From the NCBI RefSeq assembly GCF_034006335.1, contig NZ_JAWDIQ010000001.1: a stretch of DNA of 64,000 nucleotides. The stretch is one strand, 5' to 3'. Below are positions 48,443 to 58,062 of this stretch, one piece after another (the stretch's first letter is position 1; each line of letters opens with the position of its first letter). A program made the translations under genes and the position numbers. The stretch is from Paracerasibacillus soli. GTDB lineage: Bacteria > Bacillota > Bacilli > Bacillales > Amphibacillaceae. The notes under the pieces were generated by a model that saw only the letters and a program-made list of their open reading frames with translations, had not been told where the DNA came from and made no database searches.

Positions 48443-49333
48443 TTATGCACGGGGATGATAATGTTGATAAACATCTTTCAAACGACTTTTTGTAACATGT
48501 GTATATATTTGAGTTGTTGAAATATCTTCATGCCCTAACATTTCTTGTACTGCACGTATATCTGCACCATTTTCAAGTAAATGTGTTGCAAAACTATGAC
48601 GTAAAGTATGTGGTGTAATTTCATGTTGGATATGTACTGATTTCGCAAGGTTCCTTAAAATCTTCCAAAACCCTTGTCTCGTTAAAGGTCTGCCGTGTTG
48701 ATTCAGAAATAAAACGTTTTCAAGCCCATTCCCTTTCAATAATTTTCCTCTTGCTTCATTTAAATAGGTCTCAACTGCTCGTTGTGCAATTTGACCAATC
48801 GGAATGATACGTTCTTTTTCCCCTTTACCGATACAGCGAATAAATCCCATCGTTAAGTGTAAATCGGTCGTTTTTAATGTAATAAGTTCTGACACCCGTA
48901 ACCCGGTAGCATAGAGTAATTCTAACATAGCTTTATTACGAATGTCTAAAGGCCGATGTCCATTTATGGATAATAATTTTTCCACTTCTTTAGTCGACAA
49001 AACAACAGGTAATTTTCTTTCCTTTTTTGGAATTTCAATATGTTGACTCGCATCTTGATTTAAGATTCCTTCTCGAAGCATAAATTGATGAAACATCCGA
49101 ATAGAAGATATCATCCGAGAAATCGTTGCAGTTGACTTCTTTTCATCCTTTAACATCGCTAAAAAATGAATAATATCTTGTCGGTTTACCTCTTGCCAGT
49201 CGTTCTTTTTTGCAACTTTCTTTATATATGCACCGTATCGTTTTAAATCACGTTGATAAGATATCCGTGTATTTTCAGCTAGTCCACGCTCAATATGTAA
49301 GTAATGAAAGAAATCTTCTAGTATATCATTCAT
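48443..49333 (-). CDS. xerD: Site-specific tyrosine recombinase XerD
   Basis: With XerC (CodV) resolves chromosome dimers at dif. N-terminal SAM-like domain (1-85), then the catalytic domain with the arginine in ATGLRVSELI, HTLRHSFATHLLENGADIRAVQEMLGH, and the nucleophilic tyrosine in TTQIYTHV. About 296 residues (296 in B. subtilis RipX). The ATG at 49333 is chosen for GAGGAG seven bases upstream. It follows yqzK by four bases. Position after fur distinguishes it from XerC. Confidence 0.95.
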   Translation of the reverse strand: MNDILEDFFHYLHIERGLAENTRISYQRDLKRYGAYIKKVAKKNDWQEVNRQDIIHFLAMLKDEKKSTATISRMISSIRMFHQFMLREGILNQDASQHIEIPKKERKLPVVLSTKEVEKLLSINGHRPLDIRNKAMLELLYATGLRVSELITLKTTDLHLTMGFIRCIGKGEKERIIPIGQIAQRAVETYLNEARGKLLKGNGLENVLFLNQHGRPLTRQGFWKILRNLAKSVHIQHEITPHTLRHSFATHLLENGADIRAVQEMLGHEDISTTQIYTHVTKSRLKDVYQHYHPRA

Positions 49334-49337
49334 GAAT

Positions 49338-49544
49338 CTACTCCTCAAAACGAAAGAATAATTGAAATCGATTTAAAAAGTCTTCTTCACTATTAAAGAC
49401 TTTTACGGCTGGACCATCTGGATGATCGTACCGGTGAAATTGTTCGTATTCCGAATGCATAGCTCGTAATCCAAAATAAAAGACGATGGTGCACGCCAAA
49501 AAAATTATAAATACTTTAATAGAATCAAATATCATTCTTGTCAA
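49338..49544 (-). CDS. yqzK: YqzK/DUF4227 small membrane protein
   Basis: A 68-residue protein with one N-terminal membrane helix (about 8-26) and a conserved RYDHPDGPAVKVF segment, matching the short DUF4227 protein encoded between fur and xerD in B. subtilis. Function unknown. The start is TTG at 49544 with GAGGGG about nine bases upstream. Probably co-transcribed with xerD. Confidence 0.8.
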   Translation of the reverse strand: MTRMIFDSIKVFIIFLACTIVFYFGLRAMHSEYEQFHRYDHPDGPAVKVFNSEEDFLNRFQLFFRFEE

Positions 49545-49727
49545 TTGGCACTACCCCTCTATAAGACGTGTTATTAAAAGATATGCCAAAAAAGAATGAG
49601 AATATACATATAAAAAGATATTACTAGTTTTAATGTAACACTTTTATGGTAAAAGTAAAATGAAAATTATATGAACGTCACGTAAATAAGCCTTTCTTCT
49701 ATTGAAAAAAGGCTGTGCTAAAAGATA

Positions 49728-50186
49728 CTAAGATGATGATTTTACTGTTGCTTCTTGACACTGTTTACAAATACCATGAAATGTGAGACGGTGGTCTTTT
49801 ACTTGGAAGCCCCAATCACTTTCAATGATTTTTTCAACATCCACTAATAAATCTTCCATTATCTCTTCAACTGACCCACATTCGATACATACAAGATGAT
49901 GATGAAAGTGTTCCGCGCCTTCTTTGCGAAGATCATATCGTGAAACACCATCTCCAAAATTAATTTTGTCTACTATCTTTAATTCAGATAACAGTTCTAA
50001 TGTGCGATAGACCGTTGCCAATCCGATTTCTGGTGCTTTTTCTTTAACAAGTAAGTAGATATCTTCCGCACTTAAATGATCTTCCTCACGTTCCAGTAGT
50101 ACTCTTACTGTCGCTTCTCGTTGCGGAGTTAATTTATAGCTTTTTGCATGGAGTTGTTTTTTTATCCGGTCAATTCGATGTTCCAT
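49728..50186 (-). CDS. fur: Ferric uptake regulator Fur
   Basis: Iron-dependent repressor of siderophore and iron-uptake genes. Winged-helix DNA-binding domain (LTPQREATVRVLLEREEDHLSAEDIY, TVYRTLELL) and C-terminal dimerisation domain with HHHLVCIECG and a second CxxC pair (CKQCQ) for structural zinc. 152 residues, typical. Strong ribosome site GGGAGGGG. The gene has a consensus promoter and a PerR-box-like sequence upstream. The adjacent genes (yqzK, xerD, spoIIM) identify it as Fur rather than PerR or Zur. Confidence 0.95.
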   Translation of the reverse strand: MEHRIDRIKKQLHAKSYKLTPQREATVRVLLEREEDHLSAEDIYLLVKEKAPEIGLATVYRTLELLSELKIVDKINFGDGVSRYDLRKEGAEHFHHHLVCIECGSVEEIMEDLLVDVEKIIESDWGFQVKDHRLTFHGICKQCQEATVKSSS

Positions 50187-50216
50187 GACAGGTCCCCTCC
50201 CTCATATCCCATCTTT

Positions 50217-50245
50217 ATTATATGCACACATAAAACTACTGTCAA
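50217..50245 (-). promoter_or_regulatory. Consensus SigA promoter of fur
   Basis: TTGACA (50245-50240) and TATAAT (50222-50217) with exactly 17 bases between them; both hexamers are perfect matches. The expected transcript start is about 25 bases before the ATG. Confidence 0.85.
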
Positions 50246-50246
50246 A

Positions 50247-50261
50247 GTATAATCAATGTAA
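50247..50261. promoter_or_regulatory. PerR-box-like sequence beside the fur promoter
   Basis: On the minus strand TTACATTGATTATAC matches the PerR/Fur-family consensus TTATAATNATTATAA at 11 of 14 specified positions and abuts the -35 hexamer. In B. subtilis fur is controlled by PerR. Confidence 0.4.
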
Positions 50262-50314
50262 TTTTAAAACTAAAATAAATATAACCTTAGAATCATTCTA
50301 TATACGAATGTAAA

Positions 50315-50959
50315 TTATTTTTTGTAATAAGATTTAATTAATAATTCCATCGCTCCATTTGCAACAAATGCTTCAAGTGCAGCAGCGCAAAATGAAATAC
50401 ATAGTAAAACAACAAAGATTATAAGGTATGCCCCAAGAGGTTGAAGAGAGGCGGGTTTAGAAAACCTTCTACTAAATAATTTATTAATTAAAGTAAGCGA
50501 GAAAATCATTGATAAACTACCCGCAATAATATATACAGGTATTATTAGTAAATTTTGTGGTGCGATAGATAAAGACGCCAAAATAAATCCATTTGTTCCT
50601 AACTGATTTACTATAAATCCTACTGAAAACCCGATTACTAATCCTTTAACAAACAGTAATATCCAGACGATAGGTAATCCGATGACAGACAAACCTAAAA
50701 TAAATATAAATAGTAAATATCTAGCATGATATAAAAAGCTGTTCTTCAGTATATCTTGTTTGTCAATAAAATTTTCATGTGCAACTTGTCCAAAAAATTG
50801 TTCTAGATAAAAAAACAAATCTTGTTTCTGAACAAAATTCATACTGTTTACAATAACAGCACCAAAAATAATACCTGTTAAAAACAGAATCACCATAAAC
50901 GTATAAATGGTTGCATGATTTTTCATATGATTAAATATAGCTGTTTTTTTACTAAACAT
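50315..50959 (-). CDS. spoIIM: Stage II sporulation protein M
   Basis: Membrane protein of the SpoIIDMP complex that drives septal peptidoglycan degradation and engulfment. 214 residues with five predicted helices; N-terminal helix after a short cytosolic tail, and FVKGLVIGFSVGFIVNQLG as the family core. It occupies the place between fur and yqxK seen in B. subtilis. GGGGGA precedes the ATG. Expected under SigE control; no promoter was assigned. Confidence 0.95.
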   Translation of the reverse strand: MFSKKTAIFNHMKNHATIYTFMVILFLTGIIFGAVIVNSMNFVQKQDLFFYLEQFFGQVAHENFIDKQDILKNSFLYHARYLLFIFILGLSVIGLPIVWILLFVKGLVIGFSVGFIVNQLGTNGFILASLSIAPQNLLIIPVYIIAGSLSMIFSLTLINKLFSRRFSKPASLQPLGAYLIIFVVLLCISFCAAALEAFVANGAMELLIKSYYKK

Positions 50960-51072
50960 TCATATCCCCCATTCACAAATTAGCTCTCATTAAAAGCTAT
51001 GAATGGTGCCTAGTAAAAATACCATCTTCTCTATCGATTCTTTCATTTATTTCTTAAAAGATAATCTTGTTA

Positions 51073-52248
51073 TTATTTCTTATCGGTAACTTTTCCATAC
51101 TTACCGCCACCGCCTGCCGATATTGCAAGCTTTCCCTCACGCATATCCATAATCATTTGTGCCAATTTTTGTGGGATTACTTGTTGTAGTTTTTCATAAG
51201 GAACACGGTGAATAATATTCATTTCAGTTTGGAAACTTTCACGTAATTTTTGATACGTTTTTGGCCCAAGTGATGGTAAATACTCTAAAGGAACTTGATA
51301 TAGATAGGCCGGTCTTCCCTCACGTTTCTCAATTGGGCTATCACTTAATTCCTGAATTCGATCAAAAACTCCTCTTATAATCTTTTTGGAGCCACATGCT
51401 GGGCATATATGAGTATCGGTTGAGACTGGTTCCAAACACTTTTGGCAAACCGTCGTATAGTATTTCCCTAATTTGGGGTTCATACCAAAATTACGCACTA
51501 TTTTTCTTCCTTCAATTTCATGTAAAGCCCAGTAAAATTCTTTAAAAGACGGTTTGTCCATGTATATCTCTTGATATTCTCGACCTATTTTTGCTAAAGA
51601 ATGTGCGTCTGAATTAGACAAGTATGTGTAGTCATGGAGTTCTTTAATTTGATCGGCCATGTGTGTATCTGAACTCAATCCTAATTCAATGCCATCAACT
51701 AAATCTGCATCTAGTACTTCTGCAAGACTCTTTTGAACTCCTTTCCCATATAATCCTTTAAAAGGTGTAAAGACATGGGCTGGGATAAATATGCCTTCTA
51801 ATTCTTTTACTTTATATTGTAATTCCTTCGCGGTTCCATAGTAACGTTGAGAGCTTAACGTTATGTTTTTCATTCTTGTCGTTAACCACTCTGAGAACTT
51901 CTCTATTTGCTGTAGTGACGGAAAGTAACATAACACATGTATTGGTCCTTGACAAAATTCATCATACACTTCAATTTCAGAACCTAATAGGAGGGTGACC
52001 TCTTCAAACTGGATGCCACCATCACTCAATTCAGTTGCTAGATTTTTACTTATTAAATTTTTAATTTCAGTTTGCACATTTGGTGCATGGCAGTCAATAA
52101 CACCAATCAGTTGTATTCCTTTATGGCGACTAGCTTCCTTTAATACATTCGTTAATGTCAAACTTTTTGCTGCTGTTATTTTGACAGGTCTATCAAATAT
52201 ATCCCGACCAATATGAATATGCATATCTGCAAAGTATGATTTTAACAA
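51073..52248 (-). CDS. yqxK: Endonuclease Q family PHP-domain protein (YqxK)
   Basis: 391 residues. N-terminal PHP metal site ADMHIHIGRD, later DCHAPN, PAHVF and SNSDAHS supply metal ligands; a zinc ribbon (CQKC...CPACG) lies near residues 265-285; a helix-hairpin-helix (LPSLGPKTYQKL) near 325. This is the domain order of endonuclease Q, which nicks 5' of deaminated bases such as uracil and hypoxanthine; Bacillus homologues have that activity. The start is TTG at 52248, overlapping the nudF stop by seven bases with GAGG upstream. Confidence 0.87.
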   Translation of the reverse strand: MLKSYFADMHIHIGRDIFDRPVKITAAKSLTLTNVLKEASRHKGIQLIGVIDCHAPNVQTEIKNLISKNLATELSDGGIQFEEVTLLLGSEIEVYDEFCQGPIHVLCYFPSLQQIEKFSEWLTTRMKNITLSSQRYYGTAKELQYKVKELEGIFIPAHVFTPFKGLYGKGVQKSLAEVLDADLVDGIELGLSSDTHMADQIKELHDYTYLSNSDAHSLAKIGREYQEIYMDKPSFKEFYWALHEIEGRKIVRNFGMNPKLGKYYTTVCQKCLEPVSTDTHICPACGSKKIIRGVFDRIQELSDSPIEKREGRPAYLYQVPLEYLPSLGPKTYQKLRESFQTEMNIIHRVPYEKLQQVIPQKLAQMIMDMREGKLAISAGGGGKYGKVTDKK

Positions 52249-52796
52249 CGTTTCCTCAACTCCAACATCTCTAAATATAAAATTGCATAGTTAGTTTTTG
52301 CATCATGAATCCGACCTTTTTCAACTAATTCCTTTGCTTCATCAAGTGTTAACATGATAAGCTCAACGAATTCATCCTCATCTCCCTTAGGCGGATGCTC
52401 CATCTTTACTAAATCATCTGCCACATAAAGATACATTAATTCATTTGCAAAGCCAGGTGATGTATAAAAAGAAGTAATGTATTGTAATCGTTTGGTTGTA
52501 TATCCGGTTTCCTCTTCCAACTCACGAATTGCAGTATCCTCGGGACTTTCTTCTACTTCTAATTTTCCAGCTGGAATTTCTACCAGAGATTTTTCCAGTG
52601 GTTTTCTATATTGTTCTACAAAAATGATTTTATTATCAGTCGTAAGTGGAATAATTGCTACCGCACCAGGATGTTTCACAATTTCACGTTTTGAAGTTTT
52701 TCCGTTAGGTAATTGTACATCATCTATTTGTAAATCAATTACTTTCCCTTGAAATATTTTTTCTGTATGAATCGTTTTCTCTTCAAATTTCTTCAT
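52242..52796 (-). CDS. nudF: ADP-ribose pyrophosphatase (Nudix)
   Basis: Hydrolyses ADP-ribose to AMP and ribose-5-phosphate. The Nudix box GKLEVEESPEDTAIRELEEETGY (shown in part: GKLEVEES...RELEEETGY) lies near residues 78-100, followed by TSFYTSPGF, typical of the ADPRase subfamily. About 184 residues. The ATG at 52796 (MKKFEEKT) has AAGGG nine bases upstream; the ATG three codons before is too near that site. It overlaps yqxK, so both are one transcript. Confidence 0.93.
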   Translation of the reverse strand: MKKFEEKTIHTEKIFQGKVIDLQIDDVQLPNGKTSKREIVKHPGAVAIIPLTTDNKIIFVEQYRKPLEKSLVEIPAGKLEVEESPEDTAIRELEEETGYTTKRLQYITSFYTSPGFANELMYLYVADDLVKMEHPPKGDEDEFVELIMLTLDEAKELVEKGRIHDAKTNYAILYLEMLELRKRC

Positions 52797-52917
52797 TATT
52801 CTCATCCCTTGCTTACTTTTTATTTTATTGTAGCATAACTATCCAATCGTCTGGCTTGTTTTCATCTATCACTCTTTTTAAACTAATCATATAGACTATA
52901 AAAAGGAGTGTTGTGAT

Positions 52918-53832
52918 TTGCATAAAAATCAATTAGGATCTTCGGATATATTCATATCAGAACTAACATTAGGTTGTATGTCCTTAGGCACAAATAAAAC
53001 ACACGCAAAAAATATTATTGATGTTGCCTTGGATCATGGTGTCAATCATCTCGATACAGCTGACCTATATGATTTTGGTATGAATGAAGAAATCGTCGGT
53101 GAAGCGATTAGAAATAGACGTGATCAAATCATTTTAACGACAAAAGTCGGTAATCACTTTAACCGAAAAGACAAGTCATGGTTTTGGGATCCTTCAAAAA
53201 CTTATATATTACAAGCCGTAAAAGATAGTGCACATCGGCTCCAAACAGATTATATAGACCTCGTACTTTTACATGGTGGTACAATTGCGGACAACATCGA
53301 TGATACAATTGAAGCGTTCGAGCACTTAAAAAAGGAAGGTACAATTCGAGAATACGGAATTTCCTCTATCCGGCCAAACGTTATCAGGGAATACGTTAAT
53401 CGTTCGTCAATGCAAGGCGTTATGATGCAGTATAGTTTATTAGATCGACGACCCGAGGAAGAAATATTTGATTTATTACATAAAAATAATGTGAGTGTAC
53501 TAGCACGAGGCCCGTTAGCCAAAGGAATGTTGGCAAACGGTGGTGAACACGTTATCGACAAAAAAGCTAGAGATGGCTATTTGGATTATACATACGATCA
53601 ATTAAAAGTACTTTTTCGAGCGCTCCAGGAAATAAGTACAGATCAAATTACAATCAATCAACTAGCATTAGCATTTGTATTACAACATCCCGTTGTTACT
53701 TCAGCTGTTTTTGGCGCAAGTACGGTTCGACAAGTAAAAGAAAATATCATAAAACGAGATATACCTTTTGAACAACTGTACGTGAAGCTTCAACAGCTAA
53801 CGAAAGAAAATAAATATACTGCTCATAGATAA
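52918..53832 (+). CDS. yqkF: Aldo/keto reductase (YqkF-like)
   Basis: NADPH-dependent oxidoreductase with an (alpha/beta)8 barrel. DTADLYDFGMNEE contains the catalytic aspartate and tyrosine, TTKVGNHF the lysine, and the C-terminal ASTVRQVKENI the NADPH site. 304 residues (306 in YqkF). Physiological substrate unknown. Start is TTG at 52918 with AAGGAG upstream. Divergent from nudF, as in B. subtilis. Confidence 0.92.
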   Translation: MHKNQLGSSDIFISELTLGCMSLGTNKTHAKNIIDVALDHGVNHLDTADLYDFGMNEEIVGEAIRNRRDQIILTTKVGNHFNRKDKSWFWDPSKTYILQAVKDSAHRLQTDYIDLVLLHGGTIADNIDDTIEAFEHLKKEGTIREYGISSIRPNVIREYVNRSSMQGVMMQYSLLDRRPEEEIFDLLHKNNVSVLARGPLAKGMLANGGEHVIDKKARDGYLDYTYDQLKVLFRALQEISTDQITINQLALAFVLQHPVVTSAVFGASTVRQVKENIIKRDIPFEQLYVKLQQLTKENKYTAHR

Positions 53833-53845
53833 AAAAACAAATAAC

Positions 53846-53871
53846 GAAAAGGAGGCAACTATCTTGCCTCC
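53846..53871 (-). terminator. Terminator between yqkF and the HesB-like gene
   Basis: Stem GGAGGCAA / TTGCCTCC (53851-53858, 53864-53871) followed on the minus strand by TTTTCG. It overlaps the 3' end of the minus-strand gene. Confidence 0.75.
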
Positions 53872-54206
53872 GTCCCTTCTTCTAATGGTTGGTTAATGCT
53901 AGATATAGATATAAATGGATTTAATATTTCGTTTGGACTAGATAACCGAAAAGCACCTTGCATAAATTGCAGAATCATTGTCGGTGCAAAAAATGTCATT
54001 TGTTGCTCAGAAATATAGGTTTTAAATACTTCATTTTTTACTGACACATGATAATCTTTTACTTCATTAACAAAACGAATAGTTGGAACACCATTTACAC
54101 CACAACCACAACCTTCTATATCATACCAAAGGAGAAGAAATTGTTTATTTTCATGGTTAAGTGTTTGTAATTGCTCAACTGCCTCATCAGTTATTTTTAA
54201 TTGCAT
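53859..54206 (-). CDS. yqkB: HesB/IscA-like iron-sulfur family protein (YqkB)
   Basis: A 115-residue protein with the motif DIEGCGCGVNGVPTIRF near residue 30 and RLSSPNEILNP near the end, matching B. subtilis YqkB of the HesB-like domain family. These proteins resemble A-type iron-sulfur carriers, but the pair of cysteines in GCGCG is arranged differently from IscA and the role is not established. It follows the MBL-fold gene on the same strand by about 30 bases. Confidence 0.8.
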   Translation of the reverse strand: MQLKITDEAVEQLQTLNHENKQFLLLWYDIEGCGCGVNGVPTIRFVNEVKDYHVSVKNEVFKTYISEQQMTFFAPTMILQFMQGAFRLSSPNEILNPFISISSINQPLEEGTEAR

Positions 54207-54237
54207 ATGTATCCCGTCCCTTCATTTCATGAAAATA

Positions 54238-55198
54238 CTACACTTTTTCATAATAGCATACACCATTTTGCTCAGCTGAAAAAACAAGACCAAGATCTTC
54301 TAAGTAATCCAATTGACCAATTGTCTCAGACATCGTTAAATCCAGTTGTGTTTCATAATGTTTCGGGAATAATTTTTTACAAATTTCAAACGGTGTCTGC
54401 TTTGTTTCTTCAATAATTTGCAAAACCTTTTGAGCACGTTTTTCTTGTTTACTACGTTGTTTTAAAATCTGTGTTTTTATATCCGAAAAAACTGGCCCAT
54501 GTCCAGGTAGTATTTGTCTAATATTTAAATCTAAACACTTTTCCACATTGGCTCGATATTGCAGAAGTGGTTTTGTCCTTTTTAATGAATGTTGATAAGG
54601 GGCTTCTAATAAAGGATTCGGGCTAATATGATATAGTAGATGGTCGCCACCTATCAACAGCCCTTGTTTTTCATTAAAAAAGATAGATGTGTTTGAGCAT
54701 GTCCTTTTGTATCAATGACATTCCAATCTTCATACCCAGGTAAATAATCCCCTTCTTGAAGTGACTTTGTCAATTGCCCTCTCCAGATAAAGCTAATGGT
54801 TCGCGCAGCCTATCTAGATAATAATGATAGCTTTTTGGTACCCCCCATTTTATAAAACAACTACCAAAAAACTGCTCATAATGCTGAAAATAAGCTTCGT
54901 CTTTCGTCAACCAAATATTAACATCTTCCTGTGCAACAATATGTTCAACACGTGGGAACTGTTCAACTAAGCCTGTATGATCAGGATGATGATGCGTCAA
55001 TATGATTTGCTCGATGTCTTGTGGTGTATAACCTATTTCAGCTAACTGTACTTTTAAAGCTTCCCATGCTTCTTTTGTTTTGACACCTGCATCAACTAGA
55101 GAAAGTATATCCCCTTTTATAAGATAAACATGGGTATCACCTACTGAAAAAGGTGTTGGTAACGTAATTTGGAAAACAGACTGATTAATTACCTGCAT
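54238..55198 (-). CDS. MBL-fold metallo-hydrolase (YqjP-like), two frameshifts
   Basis: Metallo-beta-lactamase-fold hydrolase with the metal motif THHHPDHTG near residue 70, GHAQTHLSF and GGDHLLYH downstream, and a C-terminal winged-helix-like extension. One base is missing in CCC at 54777-54779 and one in the A run at 54676-54681; restored, SGEGQLTKSLQEGDY and LSFFNEKQGLLIGGDH are continuous, giving 320 residues (319 in B. subtilis YqjP). The ATG at 55198 has GGGGG six bases upstream. Substrate unknown. Confidence 0.83.
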
Positions 55199-55348
55199 GC
55201 TGAACCCCCAAAAAGTAAATGAATAGTTATTCATTATCGTCCTCTATTTTACCTTTAATAAGTAAATATGTCACACAATTAATTTTACAATACAACTGAT
55301 TATACTATAATGGTAATCATTCACAATCAACGAAAAGAAAAGAGGTGA

Positions 55349-56098
55349 ATGATCATCACAAAAGTTTTTGCTCACCGAGGAGCAAGTTTTTTTGCACCGG
55401 AAAACACGATGTATGCATTTAAACTCGCTTATGACGCTGGTGCGGATGGAATTGAAACAGATGTACAATTAACAAAGGATCATATTCCTGTTTTAATACA
55501 TGATGAGCGACTAAATCGAACGACAGATGGAAAAGGATATGTAAAAGATTATACGATGCAGGAATTACGTAAACTCGATGCTGGTTCATGGTTTTCTGAT
55601 GCATTTACAGGCACGTCCATTATTTCATTAGAAGCATTTTTGGATTGGTTTTATAATAAGCCATTATATTTAAATATTGAACTAAAAAATAATAAAATAG
55701 ATTATAAGCACCTTGAAGCAATTGTTTACGAAATGCTTACATATTATAAAGTTTTAGATCGTACGATTATTTCAACTTTTAGTCAAAAAAGCATTCAGAA
55801 ATTACAACCGTATCGCTCCAATATTGAAATTGCTTTTTTAACTTCAACAAGAAAAAAACATCTTCCCTTATTTGCTAAGGAATTAGGTGCTGATGCTATT
55901 CATATCAAATATCACCTGATTACGAAAAAACTAATAGAGCAAAGTGTAAAACAAGATATACCTGTTCGTGCATATACGATTAATCGAACGCGAAAAATGA
56001 TAAAATGCTTTCAATACGGTTGTCAAGGTATATTTACAGATTTACCTTATAAAGCAGTCCAAACACGAAAATCTTTTAAAAGGAGGATGCAAACATGA
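55349..56098 (+). CDS. Glycerophosphodiester phosphodiesterase
   Basis: GDPD-family TIM barrel, 249 residues, with AHRGASFFAPENT, ETDVQLTKDHIPVLIHDE (metal and acid-base residues) and NIELKN. No signal peptide, so it acts in the cytosol, hydrolysing deacylated phospholipids to glycerol-3-phosphate and an alcohol. AGAGG lies close to the ATG. The stop overlaps the namA start by ATGA, so the two are coupled. Which of the several Bacillus GDPD paralogues it corresponds to is unclear. Confidence 0.88.
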   Translation: MIITKVFAHRGASFFAPENTMYAFKLAYDAGADGIETDVQLTKDHIPVLIHDERLNRTTDGKGYVKDYTMQELRKLDAGSWFSDAFTGTSIISLEAFLDWFYNKPLYLNIELKNNKIDYKHLEAIVYEMLTYYKVLDRTIISTFSQKSIQKLQPYRSNIEIAFLTSTRKKHLPLFAKELGADAIHIKYHLITKKLIEQSVKQDIPVRAYTINRTRKMIKCFQYGCQGIFTDLPYKAVQTRKSFKRRMQT

Positions 56099-57114
56099 CT
56101 AAGCTTTTTTCGCCTATCACTTTCAAAAATATAGAACTAAAAAATCGACTTGTGATGTCTCCTATGTGTATGTATTCCTGCGTGGAAGAAGATGGATTGG
56201 TGACTCCCTTCCACCAAATACATTATGGCTCTAGAGCAATTGGACAAGTCGGGCTTGTCATGGTTGAAGCAACTGCTGTTCAACCAGAAGGTAGAATATC
56301 TATGCAAGATTTAGGGATTTGGAGTGACGATCATATACCAGGTCTAAGAAGTTTAACAGAGCAAATCCATGCATATGGTGCATCTTCAGCTATCCAATTA
56401 GCACATGCTGGTAGAAAAGCAGATGTTAATACTGAGATATATGCGCCAACTAATATTCCTTTTCATGAACATTCCGCGACACCTGTTGCAATGACAAGAG
56501 AAGATATTAAAGATACAATTGTAGCATTTCAGCAAGCGGCAGTTCGAGCAAAAAAAGCTGGATTTCATATCATTGAAATTCATGCTGCACATGGGTATTT
56601 ACTGAATCAATTTCTATCACCGCTTACAAATAAGCGTATGGATGAATATGGTGGAACACTACATAATAGAATGAGGCTATTAGAAGAGGTCATTCAGGCT
56701 ATTCAAACAGATTGGGATGGTCCGATATTTGTACGCTTATCTGTCAATGAATACGACACAAATGGGAATTCAATTAATGATTTTATTATCATTGCAAAAC
56801 TATTAAAAGCACTAGGTATTCATCTAATCGATTGTAGTTCTGGTGGTATTATCCCAGTATCTGTTCCCGCTTATCCGGGTTATCAAGTACCATACAGTGA
56901 AAAACTTAAACATGAAGCCAATATTGCAACTGGAGCAGTTGGTCTCATTACGTCTGGTGTACAAGCGGAGGAAATACTGCAAAACGACAGAGCAGATTTA
57001 ATATTCGTCGGACGTACACTTTTACGAAATCCCTATTGGGCAAGAGAAGCGGCAAATGAATTAAAAACTACATTACAGCCTCCTACACAATATAAAAGAG
57101 GATGGAATATATGA
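56095..57114 (+). CDS. namA: NADPH dehydrogenase NamA (YqjM, old yellow enzyme)
   Basis: FMN-dependent ene-reductase induced by oxidative and electrophile stress in B. subtilis. The flavin-tuning cysteine typical of the YqjM class is Cys25 in MSPMCMYS; QLAHAGRKAD and IEIHAAHGYLLNQFLSPLTNKR are substrate and FMN motifs. 339 residues (338 in YqjM). AAGGAGG upstream. It lies between the GDPD gene and rnz, which follows by 13 bases. Confidence 0.95.
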   Translation: MTKLFSPITFKNIELKNRLVMSPMCMYSCVEEDGLVTPFHQIHYGSRAIGQVGLVMVEATAVQPEGRISMQDLGIWSDDHIPGLRSLTEQIHAYGASSAIQLAHAGRKADVNTEIYAPTNIPFHEHSATPVAMTREDIKDTIVAFQQAAVRAKKAGFHIIEIHAAHGYLLNQFLSPLTNKRMDEYGGTLHNRMRLLEEVIQAIQTDWDGPIFVRLSVNEYDTNGNSINDFIIIAKLLKALGIHLIDCSSGGIIPVSVPAYPGYQVPYSEKLKHEANIATGAVGLITSGVQAEEILQNDRADLIFVGRTLLRNPYWAREAANELKTTLQPPTQYKRGWNI

Positions 57115-57127
57115 TAGGTGGTATTAT

Positions 57128-58042
57128 ATGAAATTAACCTTTTTAGGTACGGGTGCTGGTACCCGTCCAAAGAACGTAATGTCTCTGCAATCGCATTGAC
57201 ATTATTAGAAGAAGAAAATAGTATATGGCTATTTGACTGTGGAGAAGCAACACAACATCAAATTTTGCATACATCAATAAGACCTGGAAAAATAAATCGT
57301 ATTTTTATTACACATCTACATGGCGATCATATCTTTGGTTTGCCAGGATTCTTGAGTAGTCGATCATTTCAAGGTGGATCAACTCCGCTTTCAGTGTATG
57401 GACCACCAGGAATAAAGAAATACATTGAAACAAGCTTATCACTGAGCTGCAGCCATTTGGCATATGATCTACACATCTTTGAAATTGAAGAAGGTACGAT
57501 TATAGATAATGATACCTTTCAAGTAATTTGTAAAAAACTTGAGCATGGCGTTTTAAGTTTCGGATATCGTATTATAGAGAAAAATAAACCAGGTAGTATA
57601 CAAGTAGACAAATTAAAAGCATTAGGTGTACAGCCTGGTCCTCTCTATAAGCAAATTAAAGAAAACGAAGTAACCACTTTACCTAATGGAAAAGTGATTC
57701 ATCGTGAAGATGTCATTGGTCCAAGATAAAGTTGGTAAACAAATTGCCATCCTTGGCGATACTCGTTCTACTGAAAATAATGTGACATTTATTCAGCATG
57801 TTGATGTTTTAGTACATGAAGCTACTTTTTCTGCCAATCAAGCCCATTTAGCGAATAAATATTTTCATTCTACTAATACGGAGGCAGCTTTATTAGCAAA
57901 AGAAGGTCATGTCCAAAAGCTCATTTTAACGCATATTTCTTCTCGTTTTCAACATCATGAAATTCCAGCTCTTTTAGAAGAAGCACGTATCATTTTTCCA
58001 AACACATATATTGCGGAAGATTTTACAGAATTTACATTGTAA
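57128..58042 (+). CDS. rnz: Ribonuclease Z (two frameshifts)
   Basis: Endonuclease that removes 3' trailers of CCA-less tRNA precursors. Metallo-beta-lactamase motif THLHGDH near residue 65, LFDCGEATQHQI before it, and ILTHISSRF near the end. The first frame from the ATG at 57128 (MKLTFLGTGAG) lacks one base near 57162; a second break near 57723 has one extra A (restored VIGPDKVGKQIAILGDTR). The corrected protein is 304 residues (307 in B. subtilis). AGGTGG is six bases before the ATG. Confidence 0.93.
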
Positions 58043-58062
58043 TAGAATACGGAGGAAGAAGA

